From the NCBI RefSeq assembly GCF_003315485.1, contig NZ_QNSE01000015.1:28076-92075 (forward strand): 64,000 nt of DNA, in the 5' to 3' direction. Position 1 is the first letter of the stretch. Each line of letters begins with the position of its first letter. A model generated the notes under the pieces. That model was not told where the DNA came from. It searched no databases and saw nothing but the letters and a program-made list of their open reading frames with translations. Source of the DNA: Marinomonas rhizomae (GTDB taxonomy: Bacteria; Pseudomonadota; Gammaproteobacteria; Pseudomonadales; Marinomonadaceae). Below, one piece after another: positions 1 through 8,154 of this stretch. Made by a program: the position numbers and the translations under genes.

Positions 1-399
1 AATCGTGGTGCAACGAAAGAGTATTTCGTCACCCTAGACATGGCAAAAGAACTGGCCATGGTTGAACGCAACGAGAAGGGCAAGCAAGCCCGCCGCTACT
101 TCATTGACTGCGAAAAACAACTCCACGAACAAAAACACCTTCCCGCCACCACGCCCAACACAGCAACCCTCGAAACAGGCCTTCACGAGAAAGAAAAATA
201 CCAACTCCTCAACGACATGATCAAATCCCTAAAACTCGACAGCAACCCCGTCGTCATCCCCTCCATAGAAATGGTCAACATGATCCATGCCATCCGCATG
301 TACCAACAACAAATAGCCCAACTCCGCACACCAGACTGGGTAAACGACAACGTCGACCGCGTCAAAGACTACGCCCAGCGCAGCTTCACGGATTTCTAA
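1..399 (+). CDS. AntA/AntB-type phage antirepressor, 5'-truncated
   Basis: The reading frame is open from base 1, so the start lies outside the window; the ATG at 40 is internal. The visible part reads like the end of an AntA/AntB antirepressor domain (residues around [20 protein letters not shown], then [13 protein letters not shown]), followed by a variable tail ending [10 protein letters not shown]. Such proteins relieve phage repressors, and isolated copies are common in prophage or integron remnants. Codon use is rich in C-ending codons, unlike its neighbours, which suggests transfer. A second copy of its last 21 codons lies at 5585-5652. Confidence 0.75.
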   Translation, partial: NRGATKEYFVTLDMAKELAMVERNEKGKQARRYFIDCEKQLHEQKHLPATTPNTATLETGLHEKEKYQLLNDMIKSLKLDSNPVVIPSIEMVNMIHAIRMYQQQIAQLRTPDWVNDNVDRVKDYAQRSFTDF

Positions 400-532
400 A
401 TTTATAGCTCGTTTTCGTTATTTAGTGACAGGTTTGTGGGGCCTTATTGATATATACGTAGTTTTTTAAAGTCGTTTTTGATTTTTGTATGAGCTATCCG
501 AGAAGTCAAAAATAATGGCGTCCCATGCCAAC

Positions 533-1312
533 CTACATTTGTTTGAATAAATGCGCGTTATTTCGACTTACTGGTAATACTCTATCAATTCCTTTGAGTA
601 AAACGTTTAAGTAACCGTTTTCGTCTTTGAGCACTTGTTTTATATGACTAACCTGAATGATAACTGAGCGATGAATGCGCCAGAACTCATTAGGGTCTAG
701 TTCTTCTAACAATTGTTTGATCGATTTTTTAATTAAAAAGCTACCTTGCTCAGTCACTACCGTGGTGTATTTATCCTCCGCAATGAAGCAGCTCACATCA
801 CTGACTTTAATGACATGGATACCATTTCCCAGAGAAGCATTAATCCATTGCAGTGACTGATGTGTATGTTGGGGGAGTAACTTAGTCAATTGTTTGGCGT
901 CAAGCTCATATTTGACTGTTGTTTGCGAACGTTTCTTTAATCGCTGAATGCACTCTAGTAAACGCTTTTCATCTACAGGCTTTAATAAATAATCCAAAGC
1001 TTCATGTTCGAACGCAGCGACCGCATGTTCATCATATGCGGTAACAAATACCAGATTACCACTATAGCCCGATTCACGGAGTGCTTTGGCCGTTTCAATC
1101 CCGCTAATTCCGGGCATTTTTATGTCCATAAAAATAGTGTGAATATTAAGTTCATTCGCGACATTCAACGCTTCAACGCCGGAGCCGACCGCGATAGTTT
1201 GGTCAATATCTTCCCAAAGCTCTTGCAATAGCTTCTGTAGGTGAAAACGTAATAATGGTTCATCATCTACCACCATAACATGTACCAACTTTTCTGATTT
1301 AGTGTCCGGCAT
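533..1312 (-). CDS. LytTR-family response regulator
   Basis: This 259-residue protein has an N-terminal receiver domain with acidic pocket DD16-17, phosphoacceptor Asp63 (FMDIKMPG) and conserved Lys111 (LLKPVDE). A LytTR DNA-binding domain follows at about 155-259 (IHVIKVSDVSCFIAEDKYT, FWRIHRSVIIQVSHI). The AlgR/LytR type binds direct-repeat DNA and activates transcription. Its start overlaps the end of the upstream kinase gene by 14 nt, so the two form a translationally coupled two-component pair. Its targets may be the co-located mipA-like and membrane genes; this is inferred from position. Confidence 0.93.
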   Translation of the reverse strand: MPDTKSEKLVHVMVVDDEPLLRFHLQKLLQELWEDIDQTIAVGSGVEALNVANELNIHTIFMDIKMPGISGIETAKALRESGYSGNLVFVTAYDEHAVAAFEHEALDYLLKPVDEKRLLECIQRLKKRSQTTVKYELDAKQLTKLLPQHTHQSLQWINASLGNGIHVIKVSDVSCFIAEDKYTTVVTEQGSFLIKKSIKQLLEELDPNEFWRIHRSVIIQVSHIKQVLKDENGYLNVLLKGIDRVLPVSRNNAHLFKQM

Positions 1313-2408
1313 TTCCCATTCCTAACATGGCAGAAGGTTGCAAGCTCAATGGCCAACTAAGTTGAACTTGGCAACCTGAAATCTGTTTATGTTCATTTAA
1401 TACATTATTGATCTCAAAACGAGCGTGCTCCCCATAAATCAAGAGCAGCCTTTGGCGAATATTTTTTAAAGCTATACCATGCTTATTGTCTGTAGTATCG
1501 GATTCTTGCCAGTTCGGCTTTAATCCAGCACCCGTATCACGAATGGAGACATAGCAGTTTTCATCATCAATACGCACAGAGACGGCAATGAATCCTCCTT
1601 CTAAACTTGGTTCAATGCCGTGGACAATCGCATTTTCAACCAATGGTTGTAGTAAGAATGGAGGGCACTCGGCCTTTTCTATAGCTCCAGGTTTTTGTAT
1701 TTGAAAATTTAGACGATTCCCCATTCGCACCTTTTGAATAGATAGATACGCGGCGACTAGGTCCAATTCTTCAACTAATTTAATACGCGGCTGTTTTATC
1801 TTGCTCATAGAAACTCTTAGCAAGCTGGTTAAATCGTCTAGCATGCGTTTGGCATCATTAGGCCGAATGTCAATTAAGACCAGAATGTTAGCAAGCGTAT
1901 TGAATAGAAAATGCGGCTCAATTTGAGATTGCAGCATTTGGTAATTAGATTCTGCCAGTTGTTTTTCTTGCATGAGCGCTTTCATTTTCTGCTCTTGCAG
2001 CTCTTGCTCTTTTCGACTGAGTCTATGAGCATTATAAAAAATGTAAGTTACCAGCATGCTAAAAAGCACTTTTAAAAGCAGGTCTGACCAAGACGCATTC
2101 AGCACAGCATCAACGGAGTCATAAACTTGGTATAGTAAATAGCACATACCAATAATAACGCCGCCTAAGTAGCCTAATATTGTCGCCTTAAGGATAGATA
2201 ACTTATCTTTTAAATAATAAAGACTCAGCCGAATACAGGAAAAACAGGCTGCACCAAATACCAAAGATATTTGCAAGGTCATCCAGAACTCACCCGCTTT
2301 GGTGATCCAGATAACCACGGCAATCAAGGTACAATAAATCAGTACGGTTAAAGTGTCTTTGAGTAATTCATGACGGTGCCAAAACGTCTTAAAAGGAAGT
2401 TTATGCAT
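1299..2408 (-). CDS. LytS-type sensor histidine kinase
   Basis: This 369-residue inner-membrane kinase has four predicted membrane segments at about 21-38, 41-61, 75-94 and 110-128. A short coiled segment (about 130-155) precedes the His_kinase domain with phosphoacceptor His166 in QIEPHFLFNTL. An HATPase_c domain carries PLVENAIVHG (N box) and DTGAGL (G box). The LytS/YehU class senses through its membrane region. It overlaps the upstream membrane gene by 8 nt and the downstream regulator by 14 nt. No periplasmic sensor domain is visible, so the ligand is unknown. Confidence 0.92.
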   Translation of the reverse strand: MHKLPFKTFWHRHELLKDTLTVLIYCTLIAVVIWITKAGEFWMTLQISLVFGAACFSCIRLSLYYLKDKLSILKATILGYLGGVIIGMCYLLYQVYDSVDAVLNASWSDLLLKVLFSMLVTYIFYNAHRLSRKEQELQEQKMKALMQEKQLAESNYQMLQSQIEPHFLFNTLANILVLIDIRPNDAKRMLDDLTSLLRVSMSKIKQPRIKLVEELDLVAAYLSIQKVRMGNRLNFQIQKPGAIEKAECPPFLLQPLVENAIVHGIEPSLEGGFIAVSVRIDDENCYVSIRDTGAGLKPNWQESDTTDNKHGIALKNIRQRLLLIYGEHARFEINNVLNEHKQISGCQVQLSWPLSLQPSAMLGMGNAGH

Positions 2409-3066
2409 AAGCTATTTCTCGTTTGTATTTTACTAACTTATAACTGCCCATCACGAAAAACCATAGCATGCACCCAACCCCAAAAATGCCTCCCAAATAC
2501 TCTAACATAGGTGCGGCTGTTAACACTCCTACACAGCCAAACACAAGAGCGATACTTCTTAATAAAGGCGTAAGTGAGCAATGTATATTCAAACTGAGCC
2601 CCATTGCAATCAACCAAAGGCCACCAACAATTTCATTACCACCACCCATACCATTAATCAGCATTTGTAGGTTGTACCATTGCGAAATAGCCAGTTCTTG
2701 ATGTTGACCCATAAGCTCCAGAAGCATATGAGTCCCCACGTTGGCTAACATGCCCGTAACAATGGTAATACCAGCCCAGAGATACCCTAAAATTAAGGCA
2801 AAGGACCGAAAAAAACCTGTTACTAGGTGTGTTTTTATACTGATTTGAAAGCCAATTAATGCCAAACCAAATAGAATATAAATAACAAAGTACCATACAT
2901 AAAGTAAGGTTGAATAAGAGGCTATAAATTCCAACTGAGGTAGGACTGCTTGTGCAGTATCCCCATATGATACATAGGAAAGTAAGGCTACATAAACAAT
3001 CATACCCACTAGAAAGCTAAGCCCAGCGATCCAACTCGTTGTGCCGGTTAATAAGTTATTTTTCAT
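2401..3066 (-). CDS. Six-helix membrane protein of unknown function
   Basis: A hydrophobic protein of about 221 residues with roughly six membrane helices. It resembles the DUF4386 type of small membrane protein, but I do not recognise it firmly. It sits between the mipA-like gene and the kinase gene, overlapping the latter by 8 nt, so it is probably part of the same operon and could be an accessory to sensing. The ATG at 3066 has an AGG at suitable spacing. An in-frame ATG at 3090 would add eight residues but has no visible ribosome binding site. Confidence 0.75.
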   Translation of the reverse strand: MKNNLLTGTTSWIAGLSFLVGMIVYVALLSYVSYGDTAQAVLPQLEFIASYSTLLYVWYFVIYILFGLALIGFQISIKTHLVTGFFRSFALILGYLWAGITIVTGMLANVGTHMLLELMGQHQELAISQWYNLQMLINGMGGGNEIVGGLWLIAMGLSLNIHCSLTPLLRSIALVFGCVGVLTAAPMLEYLGGIFGVGCMLWFFVMGSYKLVKYKREIAYA

Positions 3067-3093
3067 CTTGGTGCGCCTATTGTTATTCATTGT

Positions 3094-3849
3094 TTAAAAC
3101 TGATAAAAAACAGAGAACGCGCCACTCCAGTAATTCGAGCGCTTAACGATTGGACTATCAGCGATTGCTTCTCCTAAATGGTCATACGCTACTCTTGTCG
3201 CAAGATGCCATTTAGTTGTAATCGGGTAAACATGCGTTAACGAAAGGTTGGTATTCGTTACGGCTTCACCTTTGTAAGCTGAAAAACGGCTATTGCTTTC
3301 TTTGGAACTTACGCCGTAATAATAGTCCACCAATTCATCAGATTGATGTTGTATCGCTGCAGCAGGGATGAATGTTCCTAATCTGGTTTGAAGCTTTTTA
3401 GAGAGCATAAGTTTAGCTTCATAGCCTTCGTGAGTATTAGATACATCCGTTGATATAGCCGTTGTTATGTCTACAATGGGAGTGTAATGAGTCCATTGTA
3501 GTGCTAATTCGGTCGCGTCATCACGTTTGTCAAAATGTTTTAGAAGGCTGTTATCCTCTTTATCAAAGACCGACTCTCGCATTAGAAATACACTGCTAAA
3601 TTGATCGTTTGTTCCTATTTTCTTCGTTAAACCTATTCCCTCTGGTCCCACGATGAACATACCGTACTGAACATTCAAATACGGGTGAATTTTGACATCA
3701 TTGTCTTCGCCAATGACATGATTTTGTTCGCCTAATAATGAAAGCCCAAGGTTGGCATTTAACTCGGTTGCATTGGCAAACAGGCTAACACTTGCTAACA
3801 GAATAGGGGCACTCCATTTAGTTGTTGTTACTAAGGTACGCATTTTCAT
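3094..3849 (-). CDS. MipA/OmpV-family outer membrane protein
   Basis: 251 residues with a signal peptide (about 1-27, ending SLFANA). Alternating beta-strand sequence continues to a C-terminal Phe (SGAFSVFYQF), typical of outer membrane barrels. The motif order (HPYLNVQYGMFIVGPEGIGL near the N-terminus, YDHLGEAIADSPIV near the end) fits MipA/OmpV proteins, which serve as scaffolds or are induced by osmotic and cationic stress. It is the first gene of the apparent mipA-membrane protein-lytS-lytR operon. This layout suggests envelope-stress sensing; the function itself is inferred. Confidence 0.85.
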   Translation of the reverse strand: MKMRTLVTTTKWSAPILLASVSLFANATELNANLGLSLLGEQNHVIGEDNDVKIHPYLNVQYGMFIVGPEGIGLTKKIGTNDQFSSVFLMRESVFDKEDNSLLKHFDKRDDATELALQWTHYTPIVDITTAISTDVSNTHEGYEAKLMLSKKLQTRLGTFIPAAAIQHQSDELVDYYYGVSSKESNSRFSAYKGEAVTNTNLSLTHVYPITTKWHLATRVAYDHLGEAIADSPIVKRSNYWSGAFSVFYQF

Positions 3850-3892
3850 CTCTTTACTCTTTTTTCTTTGTTGATAGGTATTTTTAAAGAAT

Positions 3893-3907
3893 GCACTTCA
3901 AAAGTGC
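3893..3907. promoter_or_regulatory. Inverted repeat upstream of the mipA-like gene
   Basis: GCACTT-CAA-AAGTGC, a 6-bp inverted repeat with a 3-nt spacer, lies 44-58 nt upstream of the mipA-like start. It could be an operator for the operon. It is short and may be chance. Confidence 0.3.
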
Positions 3908-4243
3908 GGGCTAAAGATCACATAAAATAAACTGGGCGAAATGATCAGGTGACGAAAGGTCGTATTAAGAGATAAGTGGAAAAATACGGGGATCTAATGG
4001 CTAATAGAATTCGGGAGAAGATGAAAAACAGCTTAATTTTCACCTTCCCCCTAATAAATTTTGTAGAAGGCATCCTCACCCTAAACGACATCTTCCCATC
4101 GGAAATAAAAGGCAATTGGAGCATAGACAAAGTCAGCGCACGAGGTGTCAGCAAAGCAGGGTGTCGGTGTACTGTGGTGGCAAGCGAGGTGGTTTGAGGT
4201 TTTGTTGTGCTACTTTGGTAGTATGTGGTTTTTTTTAATTTAT
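3908..4243. other. Gene-poor accessory stretch
   Basis: No convincing gene. An open frame of 73 codons (3976-4197, plus strand) has no good ribosome binding site and no recognisable domain. Its C-rich codon pattern resembles the antirepressor at the window start, so it may be a decayed piece of foreign DNA. Confidence 0.4.
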
Positions 4244-4260
4244 GGTGCCATTATGGCACC
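4244..4260. promoter_or_regulatory. Palindromic operator of the tacAT-like module
   Basis: GGTGCCAT-T-ATGGCACC is a perfect 8-bp inverted repeat with a 1-nt centre, 42 nt upstream of the antitoxin start. DUF1778/TacA antitoxins have ribbon-helix-helix domains that bind such palindromes and autoregulate, so this is the likely autoregulatory site. A TAATATTATA stretch just downstream could hold the -10 box. Confidence 0.65.
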
Positions 4261-4302
4261 TAATATTATAGATTTGGTGTATCACCCGCCAAGGAGAAAG
4301 CG

Positions 4303-4608
4303 ATGACGACATCTCATATACAAGAAAATGTGCGGCTCGTTGCCAGAGCGCCTAAAGAGGTTCAAGAGATCATTATTAACGCGGCGGAGCTATCCGGTGC
4401 TTCAATGTCTCAGTTTATGATTGATGCCGCCTTAGATAAGGCAAAGGAAGTGGTAGAGCGTAATAGACTATTAAAATTGTCGATGGAAGGAGCGGATCGA
4501 TTTTTTGAAGCATTAGATAATCCGCCAGAAATTCAACATCTTGATGACGCTTATGAAGCGCTAAAGGGTTATGAGAATGGCGCTGTCACTTTTAAAAGAA
4601 AGCCATAA
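4303..4608 (+). CDS. DUF1778 (TacA-type) antitoxin
   Basis: 101 residues with an N-terminal ribbon-helix-helix (VRLVARAPKEVQEIIINAAELSGASMSQFMIDAALDKA) and a C-terminal toxin-neutralising tail (FFEALDNPP). TacA proteins pair with GNAT acetyltransferase toxins that acetylate aminoacyl-tRNA. The ribosome binding site AAGGAG lies 6 nt before the ATG. It overlaps the downstream toxin reading frame by 38 nt, as is usual. The antitoxin is intact while its toxin is not. Confidence 0.9.
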   Translation: MTTSHIQENVRLVARAPKEVQEIIINAAELSGASMSQFMIDAALDKAKEVVERNRLLKLSMEGADRFFEALDNPPEIQHLDDAYEALKGYENGAVTFKRKP

Positions 4609-5080
4609 TCGAAAACGCTTTAATTGCGGCAATGAGCGAATTAACAAATTTCTAAAAGAGTCTGCGAATAGTGCGGCAAAGCGAAATCTATCTAGGACAT
4701 TTGTTTTAGAGGGGAGCGATGAAACAGACATTGTGGGCTATTACTCGCTCAGTAATATCGAGGTCAAAGTTCCTGTTCCTCATAAACTGTACAAGAAATA
4801 CCCCAACCCATTGCCCGGCGTAACATTAGCCAGGATGTGAGTGGATGAAGGTTGCCAAGGGCAGGACATCGCCAAGATAATGGTAGTCGATGCAATGAGG
4901 CGAACATTGCTGATAAACGAGAACATGGGCGTCGTTGGACTGTTTGTCGACGCCAAAGACGATGATCTCGTTACATTTTATCAACATTGTGGCTTTATCT
5001 TCCTTCAGAAGGAAGAACTCACCGCCAAATTTTGGATGCCGATCGACTCCATTGTAGCCTTCTTCAAAGATCGAAAATAA
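4571..5080 (+). pseudogene. TacT-type GNAT toxin, broken by an in-frame stop
   Basis: Two consecutive segments in the same frame make one GNAT toxin. The first ends PGVTLARM and the second continues VDEGCQGQDIAKIMVVDAMRR. They are separated by a single TGA at 4838-4840, where family members usually have Ala. The acetyl-CoA loop, normally QGQGLG or similar, here reads QGQDIA, which is a further departure. A GTG restart at 4841 could not make a whole enzyme. It is best read as a nonsense-inactivated toxin; readthrough cannot be excluded from sequence. Confidence 0.85.
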
Positions 5081-5202
5081 CCGAATTTGGGGAAGGCAGT
5101 CGAGATGGGATTTGGTCTATTACTGTGAACGGGAATTGGTGTATTACTTTCGAATTTGTTGATGGTAATGCTTACATTCTCAACTATGAGGATTATCACT
5201 AA
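5081..5202 (+). pseudogene. HigB/RelE-type toxin remnant (C-terminal third only)
   Basis: Frame 1 encodes GIWSITVNGNWCITFEF..GNAYILNYEDYH, which matches the C-terminal strands of HigB toxins (compare WSIRINDQWRICF...DYH). The N-terminal two thirds are missing: upstream is the tail of the TacT pseudogene in another frame. The stop TAA overlaps the ATG of higA (TAATG), as in intact higBA modules. A deletion joining two toxin genes is the simplest explanation. Confidence 0.8.
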
Positions 5203-5495
5203 TGAGTATGTACAACCCTCCGCACCCAGGTGAATTTATTTACGATGTTTATCTTGAACCTGCGGGTTTTAGTTGCCGCTTTTTAGCTAAGCAATTGGAT
5301 GTCGCTTCGTCCACGTTAAGTCGTGTGCTGAAAGGGCAGAGCGCTGTGTCACCTGAAATGGCATTACGTTTGTCTAAAGCGCTTGGTAGAACACCAGAAA
5401 GCTGGCTGGCCATGCAAGATGCCTACGATCTTTGGCAGGCTAAGCAACATCTAAATTTAGCCAATGTTCATCCTGTTAATTTTGCAGTGGCTTAG
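5202..5495 (+). CDS. higA: HigA-family antitoxin
   Basis: 97 residues with an XRE helix-turn-helix and the diagnostic HigA N-terminus (NPPHPGEFIYDVYLEP). The HTH (FLAKQLDVASSTLSRVLKGQSAVSPEMALRLSKALG) is followed by the PESWLAMQDAYDLWQA motif. HigA neutralises HigB and represses the module. It appears full length although its toxin is truncated, so it may now act only as a DNA-binding protein or as an anti-addiction factor against other HigB toxins (inference). Confidence 0.92.
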   Translation: MSMYNPPHPGEFIYDVYLEPAGFSCRFLAKQLDVASSTLSRVLKGQSAVSPEMALRLSKALGRTPESWLAMQDAYDLWQAKQHLNLANVHPVNFAVA

Positions 5496-5520
5496 ACCAA
5501 GCTGTCCGTACTTTCCTAAC

Positions 5521-5558
5521 AAAAAAAGCAACTGCAAATAGCACGACTAGCTTTTTTA
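5521..5558 (+). terminator. Possible terminator after higA
   Basis: AAAAAAGC and GCTTTTTT flank a loop of about 20 nt, with the T run on the 3' side. The stem is AT-rich and the loop long, so this is weak. Confidence 0.35.
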
Positions 5559-5584
5559 ATTTAGCTTTCTAATCTGGGGAAGTC

Positions 5585-5652
5585 AGACTGGGTAAACGAC
5601 AACATCACCCGCGTCAAAGACTTCGCCCAATGCAACTTTGTCGACTTCTAAG
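5585..5652 (+). pseudogene. Antirepressor 3'-end remnant
   Basis: The 68 bases encode DWVNDNITRVKDFAQCNFVDF and a stop. They match the last 21 codons of the gene at 1-399 ([21 protein letters not shown]) at about 82% of bases, with several conservative changes. The match starts abruptly at CAGACTGG and ends at the stop, so it is the tail of a second, related antirepressor gene rather than a recent exact duplication. Confidence 0.75.
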
Positions 5653-5778
5653 TGGTAAGCAGTTAAGTGGGCTTTGGTTGTTTTTTAGATTGGTAGGAAA
5701 CGAGAAAGTCTTTTAGTATCAGTTGATGTGTAAACGCGGATGCGTATTATTAAACTGTAGGCCATCAAGGGGAATGAT

Positions 5779-6144
5779 TTGAGTAATCTGAAAACGGTAG
5801 AATTAAAGGCGTTTATTCCTTCAAAAGACTTTGACACGTCAAAGAGTTTCTATTCAGAAATAGGTTTTACAAAAGCCTCTGATGAAGGTGGAGTTGCCTA
5901 TTTTCACTCTGGTAGCTGTAGTTTTTTACTCCAAGATTTTTATGACAAATCTTTAGCCGAAAATCTGATGATGCACCTGCTTGTCGAAGATATCGAATCT
6001 TGGCATGATCAGATTACAAAATCGGGTGTGGCAGATAAATATCATGTTAATGTCTCGGATATCACTAAACAGCCGTGGGGTATGCTAGATTTCGTTGTTC
6101 ATGATCCAAGCGGTGTATTGTGGCGGTTTGGTCAAAATATATAG
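5779..6144 (+). CDS. VOC (glyoxalase/bleomycin-resistance) family protein, cassette gene
   Basis: 121 residues of a single VOC module (VELKAFIPSKDFDTSKSFYSEIGF at the start, GVLWRFGQNI at the end), about the size of bleomycin-resistance-like binding proteins. TTG is the start, because the nearby ATG at 5774 is in another frame and stops at once; AAGGGGA lies upstream. The stop codon abuts an attC-like site, so this is probably an integron gene cassette. The expected metal-binding Glu near the C-terminus is not obvious, so it may bind a ligand rather than catalyse. Confidence 0.82.
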   Translation: MSNLKTVELKAFIPSKDFDTSKSFYSEIGFTKASDEGGVAYFHSGSCSFLLQDFYDKSLAENLMMHLLVEDIESWHDQITKSGVADKYHVNVSDITKQPWGMLDFVVHDPSGVLWRFGQNI

Positions 6145-6261
6145 CCTAACAAACATGTCAACCGGATGACTTTTTGTTCCACTCTTTTGTGAATGTCGCT
6201 GGGCTATATTTTTTCATAAAAGCTCTACACAAAAAATTGCGCGGTTACATGGGCGTTAAGT
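6144..6261. repeat. attC-like recombination site (integron, about 118 bp)
   Basis: It begins GCCTAAC (fits RYYYAAC) and ends GTTAAGT (fits GTTRRRY). The two ends pair imperfectly along their length: TAAC with GTTA, CATGT with ACATG, AACCG with CGGTT (with one unpaired C, as in the extrahelical bases of attC sites), then TTTTTGT and CTTTT-TGAA blocks towards the centre. Length and architecture match Vibrio-type (VCR) attC sites. It follows the VOC stop directly, as in gene cassettes. No integron integrase lies in the window. Confidence 0.7.
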
Positions 6262-6957
6262 TTAGAGTCTGACAAAAAATAACCCTTAATCCTCCCAAAC
6301 CCATCCTTCCGATGGGCTTTTTCGTTTCTTTCCTTCCATTTTTATCTAAGTAGTATTCATGCGTCAAATAAGGAAAGCCATAAACTGTCGCACAAAAAGG
6401 AACCGACAATGACGAACTCCATACCAATGATTTTACCAAGTAAAACCGTCTCAAAAAATGCTTTTTTACTTTTGGCAGATAATTTGCATTAGTTATCACT
6501 AGCAAGCATTAGGCTAATGAAAAAGACAACTACTGCTTGAGTAAAGCAATGGTTCGGCTAAGCAAATTAGTATAAATGACCCGCTTGTTATCCCAATAGA
6601 GAGGATGAGTCAAAGCCAGCCATCATCAGCTTTCAGGTGAAATGATTACGGCTCTAATTTTCAACCTTGTCGGTTCATAGTATTAAAAATTTGTTGCTAG
6701 GCAGTTAAGGTGCTGAAATTAGCTAAACAGTTCAAAAATATAGTAATTAAATGGGTTAATGAGCAAAAAAGATGCATTTGATAAAGGTTATTTACAGACT
6801 TAGATAGTGGCGATTTGATGTGGGTAAGTTTTCAGGATGTTAAGTAAATCGTAAATATTTAGACTTGTAAGTAATAATTTTTATCTTTATGCTAAATAAA
6901 CGTTAAGTCGTTCTTCAATAACGATTTACGCATTGTGTTTAACAACAGAGAGCCATT
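6262..6957. other. Long intergenic region upstream of proV
   Basis: About 700 bp without a convincing gene; an 86-codon minus-strand frame at 6245-6505 has no recognisable product. It holds a weak terminator near its start and AT-rich sequence approaching proV. Upstream regions of proU-type operons carry osmoregulation elements, so promoters are expected here, but I cannot place them with confidence. Confidence 0.4.
6300..6322 (+). terminator. Weak rho-independent terminator
   Basis: CCCATC-CTTCC-GATGGG followed by CTTTTT. It is a 6-bp stem downstream of the attC-like site and could end transcription of the VOC cassette. Confidence 0.5.
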
Positions 6958-8154
6958 ATGGTCACAAAACTCGAAGTTAAAAATTTGTACAAAATTTTTG
7001 GAGAACATCCCAAGAAAGCATTAAAGATGCTTGAACAAGGTATAAACAAAGACGAAATTTTTAAAAAAACGGGTCAGACAGTCGGTGTTAAGAATGCCAG
7101 CTTGGCAATCGAAGAGGGTGAAATATTTGTTGTAATGGGCCTCTCTGGTTCAGGTAAATCTACACTGGTCCGCTTGTTAAATCGCCTTATTGAACCTACC
7201 CAAGGCCAGGTGCTAATTGATGGCCATGATATTACTAAAGTAGATGATAAAGCCTTACGCGATGTTCGTCGTAGTAAAATCAGTATGGTTTTCCAGTCCT
7301 TTGCTTTAATGCCTCACATGAATGTGCTTGATAATACGGCTTTTGGTTTAGAGCTTTCCGGTGTTGATGTACAAGAACGTCACGAAAAAGCGCGTGATGC
7401 ATTGGCTCAAGTTGGTTTGGAGTCTCACGCAAACAGTTACCCTGACGAATTGTCTGGTGGTATGCAGCAGCGCGTTGGCCTTGCTAGAGCATTGACCAAT
7501 AACCCTGATATTCTACTTATGGATGAGGCATTTTCAGCCCTCGATCCACTTATCCGAACGGAAATGCAAGATGAATTAGTTCGTTTGCAGTCTGAGCACC
7601 AGCGTACGGTTGTGTTTATTTCACATGACCTTGATGAAGCTATGCGCATTGGTGATCGCATTGCCATCATGCAAGGTGGTGAAGTGGTTCAGGTCGGTAC
7701 ACCGGATGATATTTTGCATAATCCTGCCAATGACTATGTTCGTTCCTTCTTCAAAGGCGTTGATGTCAGTAATGTTTTCTGCGCCAAAGATATTGCTTCT
7801 AAGTCAAGTCTTACTCTTATTAAGAAAGACTCTAGTGAGGGGCTAATAAGCGGTTTGAAGTTATTAAACGAGAATGAACGCGATTATGGCTATGTCATTG
7901 ATAAAAGTAAGCGCTTTTTAGGGGTGGTATCTGCTAGTTCATTGCACGATGTGATTAAGAATAAGCAAACGCTTGCTGAAGCTATTATTGATGAAGTTCA
8001 ACCCATTGCTGCAGATACTTCTATCGGGGATATTATTTCGATTGTGGCTCATTCTCCGTGTGCTGTGCCAGTTATTGATGATCAGCAGAAGTACGTTGGT
8101 GTTATCAGTAAAGCGCGTTTACTAGAAACATTGGATAGGGAGGCTACTGTATGA
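6958..8154 (+). CDS. proV: Glycine betaine/proline ABC importer, ATPase
   Basis: 398 residues, close to ProV length (400). Walker A is at about 61-69 (GLSGSGKST), the signature is [15 protein letters not shown] and Walker B is [12 protein letters not shown]. The C-terminal third holds CBS domains ([33 protein letters not shown]), the osmosensing and regulatory part of ProU/OpuA ATPases. It energises uptake of compatible solutes at the inner membrane. It overlaps proW by 4 nt (ATGA). Confidence 0.96.
   Translation: MVTKLEVKNLYKIFGEHPKKALKMLEQGINKDEIFKKTGQTVGVKNASLAIEEGEIFVVMGLSGSGKSTLVRLLNRLIEPTQGQVLIDGHDITKVDDKALRDVRRSKISMVFQSFALMPHMNVLDNTAFGLELSGVDVQERHEKARDALAQVGLESHANSYPDELSGGMQQRVGLARALTNNPDILLMDEAFSALDPLIRTEMQDELVRLQSEHQRTVVFISHDLDEAMRIGDRIAIMQGGEVVQVGTPDDILHNPANDYVRSFFKGVDVSNVFCAKDIASKSSLTLIKKDSSEGLISGLKLLNENERDYGYVIDKSKRFLGVVSASSLHDVIKNKQTLAEAIIDEVQPIAADTSIGDIISIVAHSPCAVPVIDDQQKYVGVISKARLLETLDREATV

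Noticed and set aside
3976..4197. A 73-codon plus-strand frame with C-rich codons
   Set aside because: No recognisable domain or start signal; kept only as possible decayed foreign DNA.
5508..5667. Second attC site after higA (CCTAAC near 5512, GTTAAGT near 5661)
   Set aside because: The left box does not fit RYYYAAC and the ends do not pair along their length; the segment contains the antirepressor tail.
6245..6505. An 86-codon minus-strand frame before proV
   Set aside because: It overlaps the attC-like site and terminator, has no family resemblance and no ribosome binding site.
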